A stretch of 64,000 bases of DNA from Synechococcales cyanobacterium GL140_1_metabinner_5_sub (GTDB lineage Bacteria; Cyanobacteriota; Cyanobacteriia; Cyanobacteriales; Chamaesiphonaceae), in NCBI GenBank assembly GCA_025359065.1, contig JANYHM010000008.1, positions 1 to 64,000 on the forward strand, written 5' to 3'. This document shows, in pieces, positions 35,755 through 46,000 of the stretch (position 1 is the stretch's first letter; every line of letters begins with the position of its first letter). Both the position numbers and the translations under genes were made by a program. The notes below the pieces were generated by a model. The model saw nothing but the letters and a program-made list of their open reading frames with translations. It searched no databases and was not told the origin of the DNA.

Positions 35755-36348
35755 TTATTGAATCATCCATTGCAAAATCCCTAAAATCCGCTGTACCGGA
35801 GTGACAGGATACTCTGTGCTATCGATAGTTACGGCTTTATCCACCAGAGAGAGAAATTGCCAGACTTTACCACTCGTCACACTGCCATACACAGTAGCGA
35901 TTGGTTTGCCTGCTCTCTCATTAAAAATTTGTGCAGCTACCATCTCAGCGATACATTGTCCTAACCCCAGATCCAACTCGCCCTTTTTTGCCTCAACGAT
36001 TACCGCTACAGGAGCTTGAATAAGATAAGCAGTGGTCGATCGGCTCAACAGAAAATCACAAAACCCATTAAGACCTCGATCTCGATCTACATTAAACTCC
36101 TCCCCAGAAAACAGCTTAACCTGCTCATTACTTAAATGCTCGATCTCCAACAAAATTGGGCTAATTAGTCGTTCTGACTTAGCTTTCTCCGATCGAGCTT
36201 TTTGCCCTAGGGGCAACCACCGCTGAAAAATAGTTAAAAACTCTGTTTCTGGTTCCACGGAAGGTAAAAACTGACAAAAAGGAGCATCGGTGAGAGTTAG
36301 ATTGAACTGTTGGACAACCTCGTCAAGAGTAAAGGTGTCATAAGCCAT
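35755..36348 (-). CDS. PD-(D/E)XK-like protein, paralogue 2
   Basis: A 197-residue protein with the same layout as its downstream neighbour: start MAYDTFTLDEVVQQFNLTLT, middle LFSGEEFNVDRDRGLNGFCD, core VAVIVEAKKGELDLGLGQCI, and end GSVTSGKVWQFLSL. The shared core contains the putative metal-binding Asp, the E-x-K pair and the Gln. The two genes are on one strand, 124 bp apart, so they look like a tandem duplication that has since diverged. No function is recognised beyond the nuclease-like motifs. Confidence 0.7.
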   Translation of the reverse strand: MAYDTFTLDEVVQQFNLTLTDAPFCQFLPSVEPETEFLTIFQRWLPLGQKARSEKAKSERLISPILLEIEHLSNEQVKLFSGEEFNVDRDRGLNGFCDFLLSRSTTAYLIQAPVAVIVEAKKGELDLGLGQCIAEMVAAQIFNERAGKPIATVYGSVTSGKVWQFLSLVDKAVTIDSTEYPVTPVQRILGILQWMIQ

Positions 36349-36669
36349 AGGAATTGTTTCTTATCCTGCCTTCCAATTCTTTCTAATGTTGGGTGGGCTG
36401 AAGTTCAGTATAGCCAAGATCCTCTTAATCTGAGTGCTACGAAGGCATATCTTTATACTCGCAATCGTTCATAGTCTGAAATATTTAACAGTCCAGTGCA
36501 GACAACTGTGTCATTCATACTAAGTTTTGTGCAGAAATGCTAAGAATTGCTGGGCGAGTAGTTTTTTGCAGACTTGATTTCCGATAGGATCTATTTTTCT
36601 GCCTTAGACTTGTAAGATATCGCCAGGACTTCTACAGCTTTGGCATCTGCCTCTGGACAATCAGACTAC
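36349..36669. other. Gene-free spacer of about 320 bp upstream of metG
   Basis: It separates a minus-strand gene from metG. No small gene or strong hairpin is visible. It should hold the promoters of both divergent genes, but I could not pick out reliable boxes. Confidence 0.4.
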
Positions 36670-38295
36670 ATGAACACCGCCGATTCCCCCAAAGACAAAT
36701 TTTTGACACGAACTTTCACCATCACTACCCCGCTGTACTACGTCAATGGCTCTCCTCATATTGGTCACGCCTACACCACAATGGCCGCCGATGCTTTGGC
36801 GCGCTTTAAGCGCTTACAAGGACATGAAGTACTGCTGATTACCGGCACCGACGAACATGGCCAAAAAATAGAACGCACCGCGATCGAAGCCGGTCTTTCG
36901 CCTCAGGCCCACTGCGACAAAGTAGTGGCCGATTTTCGGCAGCTTTGGCAGCAGTACAATATCCAGATCGATCGATTCATTCGCACTACCGATCCCCACC
37001 ACGAGCAAATCGTCAAAGAGTTTTTCCAACGGGTGCTGGACAAAGGCGATATTTACCAAGGCCAACAAAAAGGCTGGTACTGCGTAGCCTGCGAAGAATT
37101 CAAAGACGAGCGCGATCTGCTGGCCGACAAGCATTGCCCCTTACACCCGAGCAAGGTCGCCGAATGGCGCGATGAAACCAACTACTTCTTTAAACTATCG
37201 GCCTACCAAGAAAAACTAGAAAAGCTTTACGCCGATCGACCAGATTTTATTCAGCCCCCTAGCCGCCGCAACGAAGTTTTGAGCTTTGTGAAAGGTGGTT
37301 TGCAAGATTTTTCTATTTCCAGAGTAAATTTAGATTGGGGCATTCCATTACCTAATGATCCTAGCCACACTGTTTATGTGTGGTTTGATGCGCTGCTGGG
37401 CTACATTAGCGCCCTGGCAGAACCAGGTCAAACCCCTGATTTAAACGCATCCATTAGCAAATGGTGGCCAGCCAATGTCCATATTATTGGCAAAGATATT
37501 CTGCGTTTCCACGCCGTCTACTGGCCTGCCATGCTAATGTCTGCTGAGCTACCCTTGCCTAACATGGTTTTTGGCCATGGCTTTTTTACCAAAGACGGCA
37601 AAAAAATTAGTAAAAGCGAAGGCAACACGGTGGATCCGCTACTACTTGCCCAAACCTATGGGGAAGAATCACTGCGTTATTTCTTTTTGCGCTGCTTTGA
37701 ATTTGGTCAAGATGGTGATTTTAGCGAAGCCCGTTTCGTAGAGATCGTCAACAATGACTTAGCCAACGGCTTAGGCAACCTGCTGAATCGCACGCTAGGG
37801 ATGGTGAAAAAATATTCAGAGCAATTGATTGTTCCGAGTTGCAATGTGGCCGAAATTCCGCCAGATCATCCTCTAAAGTCGATCGGGCAAGACTTGGGCA
37901 GCCGAGTGAGTAATCACTACGATCAACTGGCCTTTAGTGCTGCCGCCGAGGCTATCTTTGATCTGGTGCGCGCTAGCAACAAGTTTATTGACGATTCTGC
38001 CCCTTGGACAATGTTCAAAGCCGGTCAACATGCCGAACTCCAGCAGGTTTTATACACATTATTAGAATCTGCTAGGTTAGCTGGATTCCTGTTGTCGCCA
38101 GCGATCCCCAAAATTTCTACGGCGATCTACCAGCAGCTAGGCTTGACGATCGACTTTGATCACCTACAATCGACATTGGCATTGGTCGATTTCAACGCTC
38201 ACAGTGCTTGGGGCTTCTTACCCGTAGGAGGACAACTTAACTCAGCTCAGCCAGTGTTTGCTCGGTTAGAATTGGCACCTGAAAACTCGACATAA
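36670..38295 (+). CDS. metG: Methionyl-tRNA synthetase
   Basis: A 541-residue class I synthetase. Motifs: HIGH as NGSPHIGHAYTTMAADALAR, a single zinc-knuckle region CVACEEF ... CPLHPSK (about 140-165), KISKSEGNTVDP (KMSKS variant), and an anticodon domain. It lacks the C-terminal EMAP/Trbp111-like dimerisation domain found in longer MetG. Start: ATG 36670 is preferred to a TTG ten codons earlier, since the family starts near the beta strand TFTITTPLYYVNG; both lack a strong ribosome site. Confidence 0.95.
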   Translation: MNTADSPKDKFLTRTFTITTPLYYVNGSPHIGHAYTTMAADALARFKRLQGHEVLLITGTDEHGQKIERTAIEAGLSPQAHCDKVVADFRQLWQQYNIQIDRFIRTTDPHHEQIVKEFFQRVLDKGDIYQGQQKGWYCVACEEFKDERDLLADKHCPLHPSKVAEWRDETNYFFKLSAYQEKLEKLYADRPDFIQPPSRRNEVLSFVKGGLQDFSISRVNLDWGIPLPNDPSHTVYVWFDALLGYISALAEPGQTPDLNASISKWWPANVHIIGKDILRFHAVYWPAMLMSAELPLPNMVFGHGFFTKDGKKISKSEGNTVDPLLLAQTYGEESLRYFFLRCFEFGQDGDFSEARFVEIVNNDLANGLGNLLNRTLGMVKKYSEQLIVPSCNVAEIPPDHPLKSIGQDLGSRVSNHYDQLAFSAAAEAIFDLVRASNKFIDDSAPWTMFKAGQHAELQQVLYTLLESARLAGFLLSPAIPKISTAIYQQLGLTIDFDHLQSTLALVDFNAHSAWGFLPVGGQLNSAQPVFARLELAPENST

Positions 38296-38372
38296 AATTA
38301 TCGTTCGAGTCGATCGCAACCATAAAAACTTTTTTTATCACCTTTTTACAAAAACTTCTTTGAGGCATTGTT

Positions 38373-38957
38373 ATGCTTAGTACTACTCCACCTAACCAAG
38401 GCGGTGCTTTTTCGCCGGAACAAGTCCTCGAAAATCGGGGACGAGTAGCAATTTTTATCGATGGCTCCAATCTTTTTTATGCGGCGCTACAACTCAACAT
38501 TGAAATTGACTATACCAAGCTGCTAGCCCGTCTCACCGGCGGTTCACGGCTGCTGCGCTCTTTCTTCTATACCGGAGTCGATCGCACCAACGAAAAACAG
38601 CAGGGCTTTTTGCTGTGGATGCGCCGCAATGGGTATCGGGTAATTGCCAAAGACTTGGTACAGTTGCCTGATGGCTCCAAGAAGGCCAATCTAGACGTAG
38701 AAATTGCCGTAGATATGATGTCTTTAGTGGGCTGCTATGACACGGCCGTTTTAGTGAGTGGTGACGGCGATCTAGCTTATGCCGTAGATGCCGTTAGCTA
38801 CCGAGGAGTCCGGGTAGAAGTGGTCAGCTTACGATCGATGACAAGTGATAGTCTGATTAATGTATCTGATCGATACATTGATCTGGAAAATGTCCGCGAA
38901 GATATCCAAAAAACTTCCCGCAGCAATGGGCCAGGTAGCTCTGATATATGGATTTGA
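38373..38957 (+). CDS. LabA-like NYN-domain protein
   Basis: A 194-residue protein with a PIN/NYN nuclease-like fold. The acidic residues are in VAIFIDGSNLFYAALQ, DVEIAVDMMSLVGC and VLVSGDGDLAYAVDAV. LabA in Synechococcus elongatus mediates feedback repression of circadian-clock output; related NYN proteins are thought to act on RNA. The N-terminal 25 residues are a Pro/Gly/Gln-rich tail. It precedes lptC by 57 bp on the same strand. The member cannot be assigned to LabA itself with certainty. Confidence 0.85.
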   Translation: MLSTTPPNQGGAFSPEQVLENRGRVAIFIDGSNLFYAALQLNIEIDYTKLLARLTGGSRLLRSFFYTGVDRTNEKQQGFLLWMRRNGYRVIAKDLVQLPDGSKKANLDVEIAVDMMSLVGCYDTAVLVSGDGDLAYAVDAVSYRGVRVEVVSLRSMTSDSLINVSDRYIDLENVREDIQKTSRSNGPGSSDIWI

Positions 38958-39014
38958 TATTGGCCTCTCCTCACCTTCCAGCCCTTTCTTGACCAGAGAA
39001 AGGAGACTAACCGT

Positions 39015-40256
39015 ATGAATCCACCTCGCTGGCTTACCACTGGGATCGCTGTTGCTTTGTGCTGCGGCATGATCTTGAGTGGCTGTGGCGGTGGAAAAAA
39101 AGACCCCGCTGATAACCCAGCCACCGAAAACAAACTAAGCATCGACAATTTTAGCCTGGAGCAATCTAACGCCCAAGGAAAATTGTGGTGGAAAATGAAA
39201 GCAAAAAAAGCTTCATACACCATCGATCGCAAAGTCGCTCAGGTAAAAGATTTGGCGGGGGAACTCTATCAAGATGGTCAGGTGATCATGAGGCTGACTG
39301 CCCAAACTGCCGATGTGATTCAAAATGGCGAAAAAGTTACGCTGCGTGGTGATGTGACTACCACCGAAACTCGGAACCAGTTAGTCGTAGTCAGCCAAGA
39401 ACTAGAGTGGCAGCCCAACCAAGACTTATTGACCATCAGTAAAGGTGTTCGTGCCACCCACCCCAAAGCCCAAATGACTGCCGATCGGGGCACTTATGTC
39501 AGTCGGCAACAGCGGCTGGAACTATTCGATAAAATCATCGCCGTTGCCCCTGCCGAAAATATTCGGTTGCAAACCAGCTATTTAGTCTGGGATGTAGACA
39601 CTGCAAATATTAGCGGTGATAAACCAGTGAGGATCGATCGATTCAAAGAAGGCAAGCAGATCGAACAAGTTAATGCCGATAGTGTCAGCTATAACATCGA
39701 TAAACAGGTGGCCAAGCTAGGTGGTTCTAGCAGGGTAAAGTTTACTTCGATCGAACAGGCCATGAAAGTTGAGGCCAATAGCGCTACTTGGGAGATTCAA
39801 CCCAATGTTGTGTCACTCCAAGACAAAATTCGCTTCGATGGCACTAAACCATTGATGCGAGTGACTTCCAACAATGCTCGCTGGAATATCAAGCAGCAGC
39901 TCATCACCGCCACCAATGCCCTAGAAATTTTTGACCAAACCGAACAAGCTACTTTCACAGCCAACAGTGGCAGCTTAGATCTGGCCAAGAACACTGCTGT
40001 TTTAAACGGCAATGCCCGTGGTTCTTCCACTCGTAACCAGGCCAAAATTCAAGCTGAAAAAATCACCTGGGATATCACATCTCAACAAATCACCGGCAAA
40101 GGCCAAATCCGTTACCAACAAACTGATCCCGTCCTTAAAGTAAATGGAGCAGAAGCGATCGGCAAACTCCAAGACCAATCGGTGGTAGTAACAGGTAACG
40201 GTAAAGATTTTGTAGAAACTCTAATAATTCCTAGTCCCGAAAGCCCCACCAAATAA
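39015..40256 (+). CDS. lptC: LPS-export protein LptC, long cyanobacterial form
   Basis: A 413-residue lipoprotein. Signal peptide with lipobox: IAVALCCGMILSGCGGGKKD, Cys near residue 24. The rest is a long series of beta strands of the LptA/LptC/OstA type (DFSLEQSNAQGKLWWKMKAK, LRGDVTTTETRNQ, ISGDKPVRIDRF, LNGNARGSSTRNQ). It is about twice the length of E. coli LptC and probably contains extra OstA-like jellyroll units, as usual in cyanobacteria. It would form part of the bridge carrying LPS from LptF/G (13199 here) to the outer membrane. A GGAGAC site precedes the ATG. Confidence 0.85.
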   Translation: MNPPRWLTTGIAVALCCGMILSGCGGGKKDPADNPATENKLSIDNFSLEQSNAQGKLWWKMKAKKASYTIDRKVAQVKDLAGELYQDGQVIMRLTAQTADVIQNGEKVTLRGDVTTTETRNQLVVVSQELEWQPNQDLLTISKGVRATHPKAQMTADRGTYVSRQQRLELFDKIIAVAPAENIRLQTSYLVWDVDTANISGDKPVRIDRFKEGKQIEQVNADSVSYNIDKQVAKLGGSSRVKFTSIEQAMKVEANSATWEIQPNVVSLQDKIRFDGTKPLMRVTSNNARWNIKQQLITATNALEIFDQTEQATFTANSGSLDLAKNTAVLNGNARGSSTRNQAKIQAEKITWDITSQQITGKGQIRYQQTDPVLKVNGAEAIGKLQDQSVVVTGNGKDFVETLIIPSPESPTK

Positions 40257-40295
40257 AAATACTGCTAAGATGAACACGAACTTTTCCTGCGCCCT

Positions 40296-41147
40296 ATGAA
40301 CACCTCCTTCACCAACGAAGAACTGCGTGATTCCGCTACGCGGACGCTACGCGAACGGCGGCGGCAGCTTCGTAGAGAGCGGCAAATCCGCACCCTGAAA
40401 GTCTCCTGGCAAGTGTTACTGCTGGGCGGCATCGTCGGCGGAGTGATTTGGGGTGTAACCAGACCAGACTGGACAATTAGCAAACCGCAGCAAGTGAGCA
40501 TTGTAGGTAATCAATCCCTTACCGAAGGCGCGGTGCGCAACATGCTGGGACTGAGATACCCAGCTTCTTTGTTGCAAATTGAACCCCAGGCACTCAACGC
40601 CAAGCTTTTATCCCAAGGTAGCGTGGTAAAAGCCACTGTCCATAGAGAGCTGATGCCACCTCGGCTGTATATACAAATTAGAGACCGCTTGCCCGTGGCA
40701 GTTGTCGATCGAACAATCAACAACAAAGTTACCAAAGGGCTGCTAGACGAAACTGGCCAGTGGCTACCCCTGACCAGCTATCGCTTAAAAGCTGACCAAG
40801 TACCCAATCTGCGGCTGATTAGCAGCCAATCTTGTCCCGGTTGGTCTGAGCTATACCGTGCAATTCAACAAAGTCCTGTCCAGATCAGCGAAGTAAACTG
40901 TCAAGATCCGCTTCATTTGACCCTGGCTACTGAAATTGGTATGGTGCAGATAGGCGAGTTCGATCGCACCAAAATTTACAAGCAATTGCAGAGAGCGCAC
41001 GAATTGCGCGATTGGCAACAGTCCACATCCCTAAAAAATGCTATCGTCGATTTAGAAAATCCTCAATCGCCCAAACTGCAAGAAATAGGAGGAAAGTCAG
41101 CAGTCCCTATCACCAGTGATACCAAACCGCCAGTCCAAATTAGGTGA
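40296..41147 (+). CDS. ftsQ: Cell division protein FtsQ/DivIB
   Basis: A 283-residue bitopic membrane protein: basic cytoplasmic N-terminus (about 1-35), one membrane helix (about 38-58, VLLLGGIVGGVIWGVT), and a POTRA domain (SKPQQVSIVGNQSLTEGAVR, then LLSQGSVVKATVHRELMPPR) with a beta domain after it. It links early and late divisome proteins. It is directly upstream of ftsZ, as in many cyanobacteria. Residues 12-21 (DSATRTLRER) are encoded by a short dispersed repeat that has inserted in frame. Confidence 0.88.
   Translation: MNTSFTNEELRDSATRTLRERRRQLRRERQIRTLKVSWQVLLLGGIVGGVIWGVTRPDWTISKPQQVSIVGNQSLTEGAVRNMLGLRYPASLLQIEPQALNAKLLSQGSVVKATVHRELMPPRLYIQIRDRLPVAVVDRTINNKVTKGLLDETGQWLPLTSYRLKADQVPNLRLISSQSCPGWSELYRAIQQSPVQISEVNCQDPLHLTLATEIGMVQIGEFDRTKIYKQLQRAHELRDWQQSTSLKNAIVDLENPQSPKLQEIGGKSAVPITSDTKPPVQIR
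40329..40356. repeat. Short dispersed repeat inserted in frame in ftsQ
   Basis: The stretch contains CGCTACGCG twice, separated by GA, followed by AAC. The reverse complement (GTTCGCGTAGCGTC..) matches the block at 7168-7226. It lies in the cytoplasmic N-terminus of FtsQ and keeps the frame, adding about ten charged residues. Confidence 0.6.
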
Positions 41148-41342
41148 GTCGAATCTGTTAATCAAAACAAGTAGATTAAATTAAGATTGTTAAGAACATT
41201 TACTTTTTGTGCGAAAATCCATCAACACATAGCTAATGCCCGGTATTTTGGGTTTAAATATTTCATTTAGATTTATTATTTATCCATTCCATCGAACAAA
41301 CGGTTTCAGTTGGCAGTCAGCGCCTATTCAGAGCAATCAATT

Positions 41343-42515
41343 ATGAGCAAACCCAACCCCATTTCATACCCAGGATTCAATAACCCCATGTCTGGCAACG
41401 ACCCAATGTTCGATGAAATTGTCCCCAGCAGCGTCGCCAGAATTAAGGTGATCGGCGTAGGCGGCGGCGGTAGCAATGCAATCAACCGCATGATCGCCAG
41501 TGATATTACGGGCATTGAGTTTTGGACAATGAACACCGATGCTCAGTCACTCTCTAACAATGGTGCCAATCGGCGGCTACAACTCGGCCAAAAGCTCACC
41601 AGAGGGCTAGGTGCAGGCGGCAACCCGGCGATCGGCCAAAAAGCCGCTGAAGAATCGCGGGAAGAAATCGCCGCCGCTATAGAAGGCGCTGATTTAGTCT
41701 TTATCACCGCTGGTATGGGTGGCGGCACCGGCACTGGGGCTGCTCCGATCGTCGCTGAAATCGCCAAGGAGATGGGTATTCTCACAGTCGGGGTAGTTAC
41801 TAAGCCTTTTACATTTGAAGGCCGTCGCCGCACTAATCAAGCCGATGAAGGCATCGCTGCGCTTCAAAGTCGGGTTGATACCTTAATTGGTATACCCAAC
41901 GACAACTTGTTGAAGGTGATCTCTGAGCAGACCCCTATGCAAGATGCCTTTCGCTTTGCTGATGATGTGCTGCGATCGGGTGTCCAAGGCATTTCTGACA
42001 TCATTATGATTCCGGGACTTGTTAATGTTGACTTCGCCGATGTGCGGGCTGTAATGGCCGATGCCGGTTCTGCCATGATGGGCACTGGTACTGGTTCGGG
42101 CAAAACCCGCGCCGAAGATGCTGCCAAAATGGCGATCGAGTCACCGCTGCTAGAATCTTCGATCGAAGGTGCCCGAGGGGTAGTTTTTAACATCACGGGC
42201 GGTGTAGATCTGAGTTTGCACGATGTAAATAAAGCTGCCGAAGTGATCTACGCTGCCGTAGACCCCAACGCCAACATTATTTTTGGTGCGGTGCTAGATG
42301 AACGGATGCAGGGTGAAGTGCATATTACAGTGATTGCCACTGGCTTCACTGGCGAATCTCAAGCTCCACCTCCATCTCTGAACAAAGCGGCTCCTATGTC
42401 TTTACCGAAGCGCTCTGCCTCCCCTAGTTCGCTGCCAGTACAGGAGTCTAAAGGCACTCAAAAAGGCGGATTAGATATTCCAGAGTTTCTCCAAACTCGT
42501 CAGCCTAAAAAGTAA
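41343..42515 (+). CDS. ftsZ: Cell division GTPase FtsZ
   Basis: A 390-residue tubulin-like protein that forms the Z ring. Motifs: [16 protein letters not shown], the tubulin signature [14 protein letters not shown], the T7 loop with [11 protein letters not shown], and the C-terminal short conserved peptide region [14 protein letters not shown] that binds partners such as FtsA-less tethers (ZipN/SepF in cyanobacteria). Start ATG 41343 gives the usual short N-terminal tail; a TTG 11 codons upstream is in frame but less likely. The 195-bp spacer after ftsQ could hold a separate promoter. Confidence 0.96.
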   Translation: MSKPNPISYPGFNNPMSGNDPMFDEIVPSSVARIKVIGVGGGGSNAINRMIASDITGIEFWTMNTDAQSLSNNGANRRLQLGQKLTRGLGAGGNPAIGQKAAEESREEIAAAIEGADLVFITAGMGGGTGTGAAPIVAEIAKEMGILTVGVVTKPFTFEGRRRTNQADEGIAALQSRVDTLIGIPNDNLLKVISEQTPMQDAFRFADDVLRSGVQGISDIIMIPGLVNVDFADVRAVMADAGSAMMGTGTGSGKTRAEDAAKMAIESPLLESSIEGARGVVFNITGGVDLSLHDVNKAAEVIYAAVDPNANIIFGAVLDERMQGEVHITVIATGFTGESQAPPPSLNKAAPMSLPKRSASPSSLPVQESKGTQKGGLDIPEFLQTRQPKK

Positions 42516-42546
42516 TCTGGAGCGATAAGCTCGTTTTGATTACCAT

Positions 42547-42569
42547 AGCCCTCCTTTCTCAGGAGGGCT
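42547..42569 (+). terminator. GC-rich hairpin after ftsZ
   Basis: AGCCCTCCT (42547-42555) and AGGAGGGCT (42561-42569) form a perfect 9-bp stem with loop TTCTC, 32 bp past the ftsZ stop. Only TTCCC follows, so it may protect or pause rather than terminate by itself. Confidence 0.55.
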
Positions 42570-42597
42570 TCCCATGTATTAGGGGGTTCCTAGAAAT

Positions 42598-42637
42598 AAA
42601 AAAGAGAGACGACTCAAATTAGTCGTCTCTCTTTTTT
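42598..42637. terminator. Strong bidirectional terminator (ftsZ / tRNA-Asn)
   Basis: AAAAAAGAGAGACGACT (42598-42614) pairs over 17 bases with AGTCGTCTCTCTTTTTT (42621-42637) around CAAATT. The T and A runs serve both ftsZ (+) and the tRNA gene (-). Confidence 0.92.
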
Positions 42638-42657
42638 ATTAATCGTAACTTGAAATA

Positions 42658-42729
42658 CTCCCCGAGCAAGATTCGAACTTGCGACCGATCGGTTAACAGC
42701 CGATTGCTCTACCACTGAGCTATCGAGGA
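42658..42729 (-). tRNA. tRNA-Asn (anticodon GTT)
   Basis: A 72-base cloverleaf on the minus strand: acceptor TCCTCGA/TCGGGGA, D arm GCTC-AGTGGTA-GAGC, anticodon loop CTGTTAA (GTT) on a 5-bp stem ATCGG/CCGAT, and T arm GCAAG-TTCGAAT-CTTGC. The discriminator is G. CCA is not encoded. Its 3' end faces ftsZ, and the terminator 42598-42637 lies just behind it. Confidence 0.95.
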
Positions 42730-43059
42730 TTGGGTTTACTGAGTTTAGGCCAGTTTTCCCATTATAACCATGCCTATGAGTTATTGGCAAGGGTTTGCTC
42801 TATATTTCTTTCGGAAAACTTGATCCACACCTTAAACGCTGTAGGTAGCGTAGTAAGCTAGTACGCACGCTAGATTTCAGATGAGCTGACGATCATAAAT
42901 CATAAATCACATATTGCAACTAGAACGCTTGACCTAATACTAGATATGGAGTTTTAACGGCTTGTCAATCCCCACATATCGGTGATTTTTAAATGCTAAT
43001 AATTCAAAGATTTTCCTTGAATTCGGAATACAATATGACTCCCTGATAAATGGCTGCAC
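42730..43059. other. Spacer of 330 bp between tRNA-Asn and the CyRepA1-type gene
   Basis: It should contain the tRNA promoter and the promoter of the large gene. An imperfect inverted repeat TAGCGT...ACGCTA lies at about 42846-42870, and a short direct repeat (ATAAATCATAAATCA) near 42895-42910. I see no regular iterons like those at plasmid replication origins and no copy of the tRNA 3' end. Confidence 0.4.
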
Positions 43060-46000
43060 ATGGAACTATCTACCCTAGACCCTCTGCACTATGCTGAACT
43101 AGTAAAAGACAGCGGAATTGCACCTGGTTTAGCCAGCTTGAATTTTCGATCGATCACTGGTGAAACTTGTTACGACTACTTATTTATATCCCCGGAGTTG
43201 CCCAGAAATAATGCTGGACAGGTAACTCCGGGCTGGTTGCGTCGGTACACCAACTGCTTAGAAGGAGGCTGGTGGTGTGCGGGGTTAGATCCATTAGCCG
43301 CTTGGCAGCCGATGGAATGGGGAACTTTCAAGCCTAACAAACCTAAACGCAGCAAAGAAAATAAACGGATCAAGTATGAGCATCCACCTCAAATAGCCAC
43401 CAAGCTGTTTTGTTTGCGGGTAGATGGTGCAACGTGGCAGAAAGTAGCTCAGCGCTATAAACAGAATTTGCCTAAGGGCATTAGTGCCGATACCGTTGAG
43501 GCTGCTGGATTTTGGCAGTGGGTGATTGAACACAAGCTGCCGATCGTGATTTGTGAGGGTGCAAAAAAGACCGCTGCACTGCTTTCCCAGGGATACGTGG
43601 CTATTGGGCTACCAGGAATTAACAGCGGTTATCGGGTATCTAAAGACCTGGCTGGAAATACTATTGATCGGCAGCTCACTGCCGAGCTAGCAGTTTTTGC
43701 TGAGGTCAAGCGCGATATCTTTATCTGCTTTGATTACGAAGTTAAGCCCAAAACCCTAGATGCAGTAAACCGCGCGATCGCCCATTTAGGGGAAGTTTGC
43801 CAAGCTCAGCAGTGTTCAGTAAAAGTAATTCGTCTCACTGGCCCCGAAAAAGGCGTAGATGATTTCTTGGTGGCTCAAGGTCTTGCTCAGTTCGAGAAAC
43901 TGGCGGCAGCAGCGCTAGATCTAGAGACCGATTTGGCTCGAACTCATCCTCACCATCGTCTGACCTATCCGGTGGCTGTCACTCTGCACCAACGCTATCT
44001 ACAGCGCCTAGACTTTCCAACAACTGGGATTGCTGGGGTCAAATCGGCAAAAGGCACCGGTAAAACCACTGCATTGATTCCATTAATCGAAGCAGCCCGC
44101 GCCGAAAATCGGCCAGTGTTGCTGTTGACTCACCGTATTCAACTGGGAAGATTCCTCTGTGAGCGAATTGGGGTGAACTGGATCAACTCCAGCTTAGATT
44201 CTGGTAATAATTCAGCGGCCAGCTTGGGCCTCTGTTTAGACTCTCTCTGGAAACTCAACCCCGAGCATTGGTTGGGTGGAATTGTGATTTTGGATGAGGT
44301 AGAGCAGTCTCTCTGGCATTTGCTGAATAGCTCGACTTGTAAGAGCAAACGGTTAGTGATTCTCAAAACCTTCCAACGCCTGATTTCTCAGGTGGTGGCC
44401 TCTGGTGGCTTGATAATTGGCCAAGATGCCGATTTGTCAGATATTTCGATCGATTACCTGGTAAAACTAGCTGGCTGCGAAATCGAGCCTTGGCTAGCGG
44501 TCAACGAGTGGCAGCCAGAAACTGGCTGGGAAGTGAATTTCTTTGATACTCCTAACCCCACGGCTTTAATTAGCCAGTTGGAGCAAGACCTGTTGGCTGG
44601 CCACAAATGCTATGTGAGCACCGATAGCCGATCGGGTCGCTATGGCTCGGATACGCTGGATCAATATATTCGCAATCAGCTTCAGCATTTAGAAAACCAA
44701 TATACCAAAACTTTGGTAATCTGTAGCCAGACGACCAATACTCCTGATCACCCGGCAGTGGACTTCGCTTCTCAGATCAATGATCGAGCTACTGAGTATG
44801 ATGCCGTGTTCGTGACTCCCACACTGGGTACCGGGGTGAGTATTGATGTAGACCACTTCGATCGGGTTTATGGTTTGTTTCAGGGGGTAATTCCAGACCC
44901 AGAGGTACGGCAGGCACTGGCTCGGGTGCGGGCAAATGTCCCTCGCTATTTATGGTGTACCAAGCGTGGTGTAGGCATGTTGGGCAGCGGCAGCAACAAT
45001 TACCGCACATTGGCTTTTTGGTATCAGGAAAACTACAAAGAAAGCTATGCCTTGATGTGCCCCAGCCAAGCTTTTGATGTAGATGTGCCATTGATCTATG
45101 ATCCTGTCCACTTACGAGCTTGGTCAAAGTTTGCGGCGCGAATTAATGCTTCAATTACTCTCTATCGAGAGTCGATTCGGGCTGGGTTGCTATTGGAAGG
45201 CCATCAAATTATCAATATCGATGGTGATAGTGAAAAAGAAAAGCTGGTAGAGCTACGCCAAGCGCTGGTGCTGGCGGCTAAGACCGATAAGGATCAGGCT
45301 AAGAAGCTGATGGGCGAAATTTTTGCGCTTCAGCAACAGGTGGGTGCAAAGACCAAGAAGCACCAGTTGATCAAAGATCAAACTAAGAATATTCAGCAGC
45401 AGGCCAAGCAACAGGCCGCGAATGCGGTGGCCAATGCGCCAGATATTCGATCGGATCAGTATCAGTTCTTGGCGGGCAAGCGTTTCTTGACAGATGCTGA
45501 ACGTCAGCAGGTCAATAAATATATGCTGAAGCAGCGTTATGGCGTGAAAGTCACCGCAGACCTTAAACTCAAAGATGAGCAGGGCTATTATGGCCAGTTA
45601 ATGACTCATTTTTATCTGAGCTATCATTTGCAGTTTGCTAGTAACGATAAACTCTCCCAGGCTTTTGATAGCAACAATGCCGAGCAGCAGATTTTCTTGC
45701 CAGATATTAATAACTACACTTTAAAGATTCAAGGTTTGGTAGCTTTGGGTATTCCAGAGTTGCTGAATCTCGATCGACAGTTTACATTGCAAGATCCTGA
45801 TTTGGCGGCTTTACAGCGGATGGCTTGTCTCTGTAGCCAGCATATTAAGCGGGCGATCGGTCTCAATTTATCTTTGGATGGCAAGTCGGCTAAACAAGAT
45901 AGTTCGATCGTGATTTTTGGCAAGTTTTTGGGTCTGCTAGGACTGAAGCTGATATCTATTAAGACCAGTGGCAAAGGTAAGAAGAACAAGATCTATCAAA

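Noticed and set aside
42658-43059. Classical integration into the 3' end of tRNA-Asn
   Set aside because: The tRNA 3' end faces ftsZ, away from the CyRepA1-type gene. No duplicate of the tRNA end was seen toward 47000, so a standard tRNA attachment site is not supported.
42730-43059. Iterons of a plasmid origin upstream of the Rep-like gene
   Set aside because: Only short, irregular repeats are present; nothing like a set of regular direct repeats.
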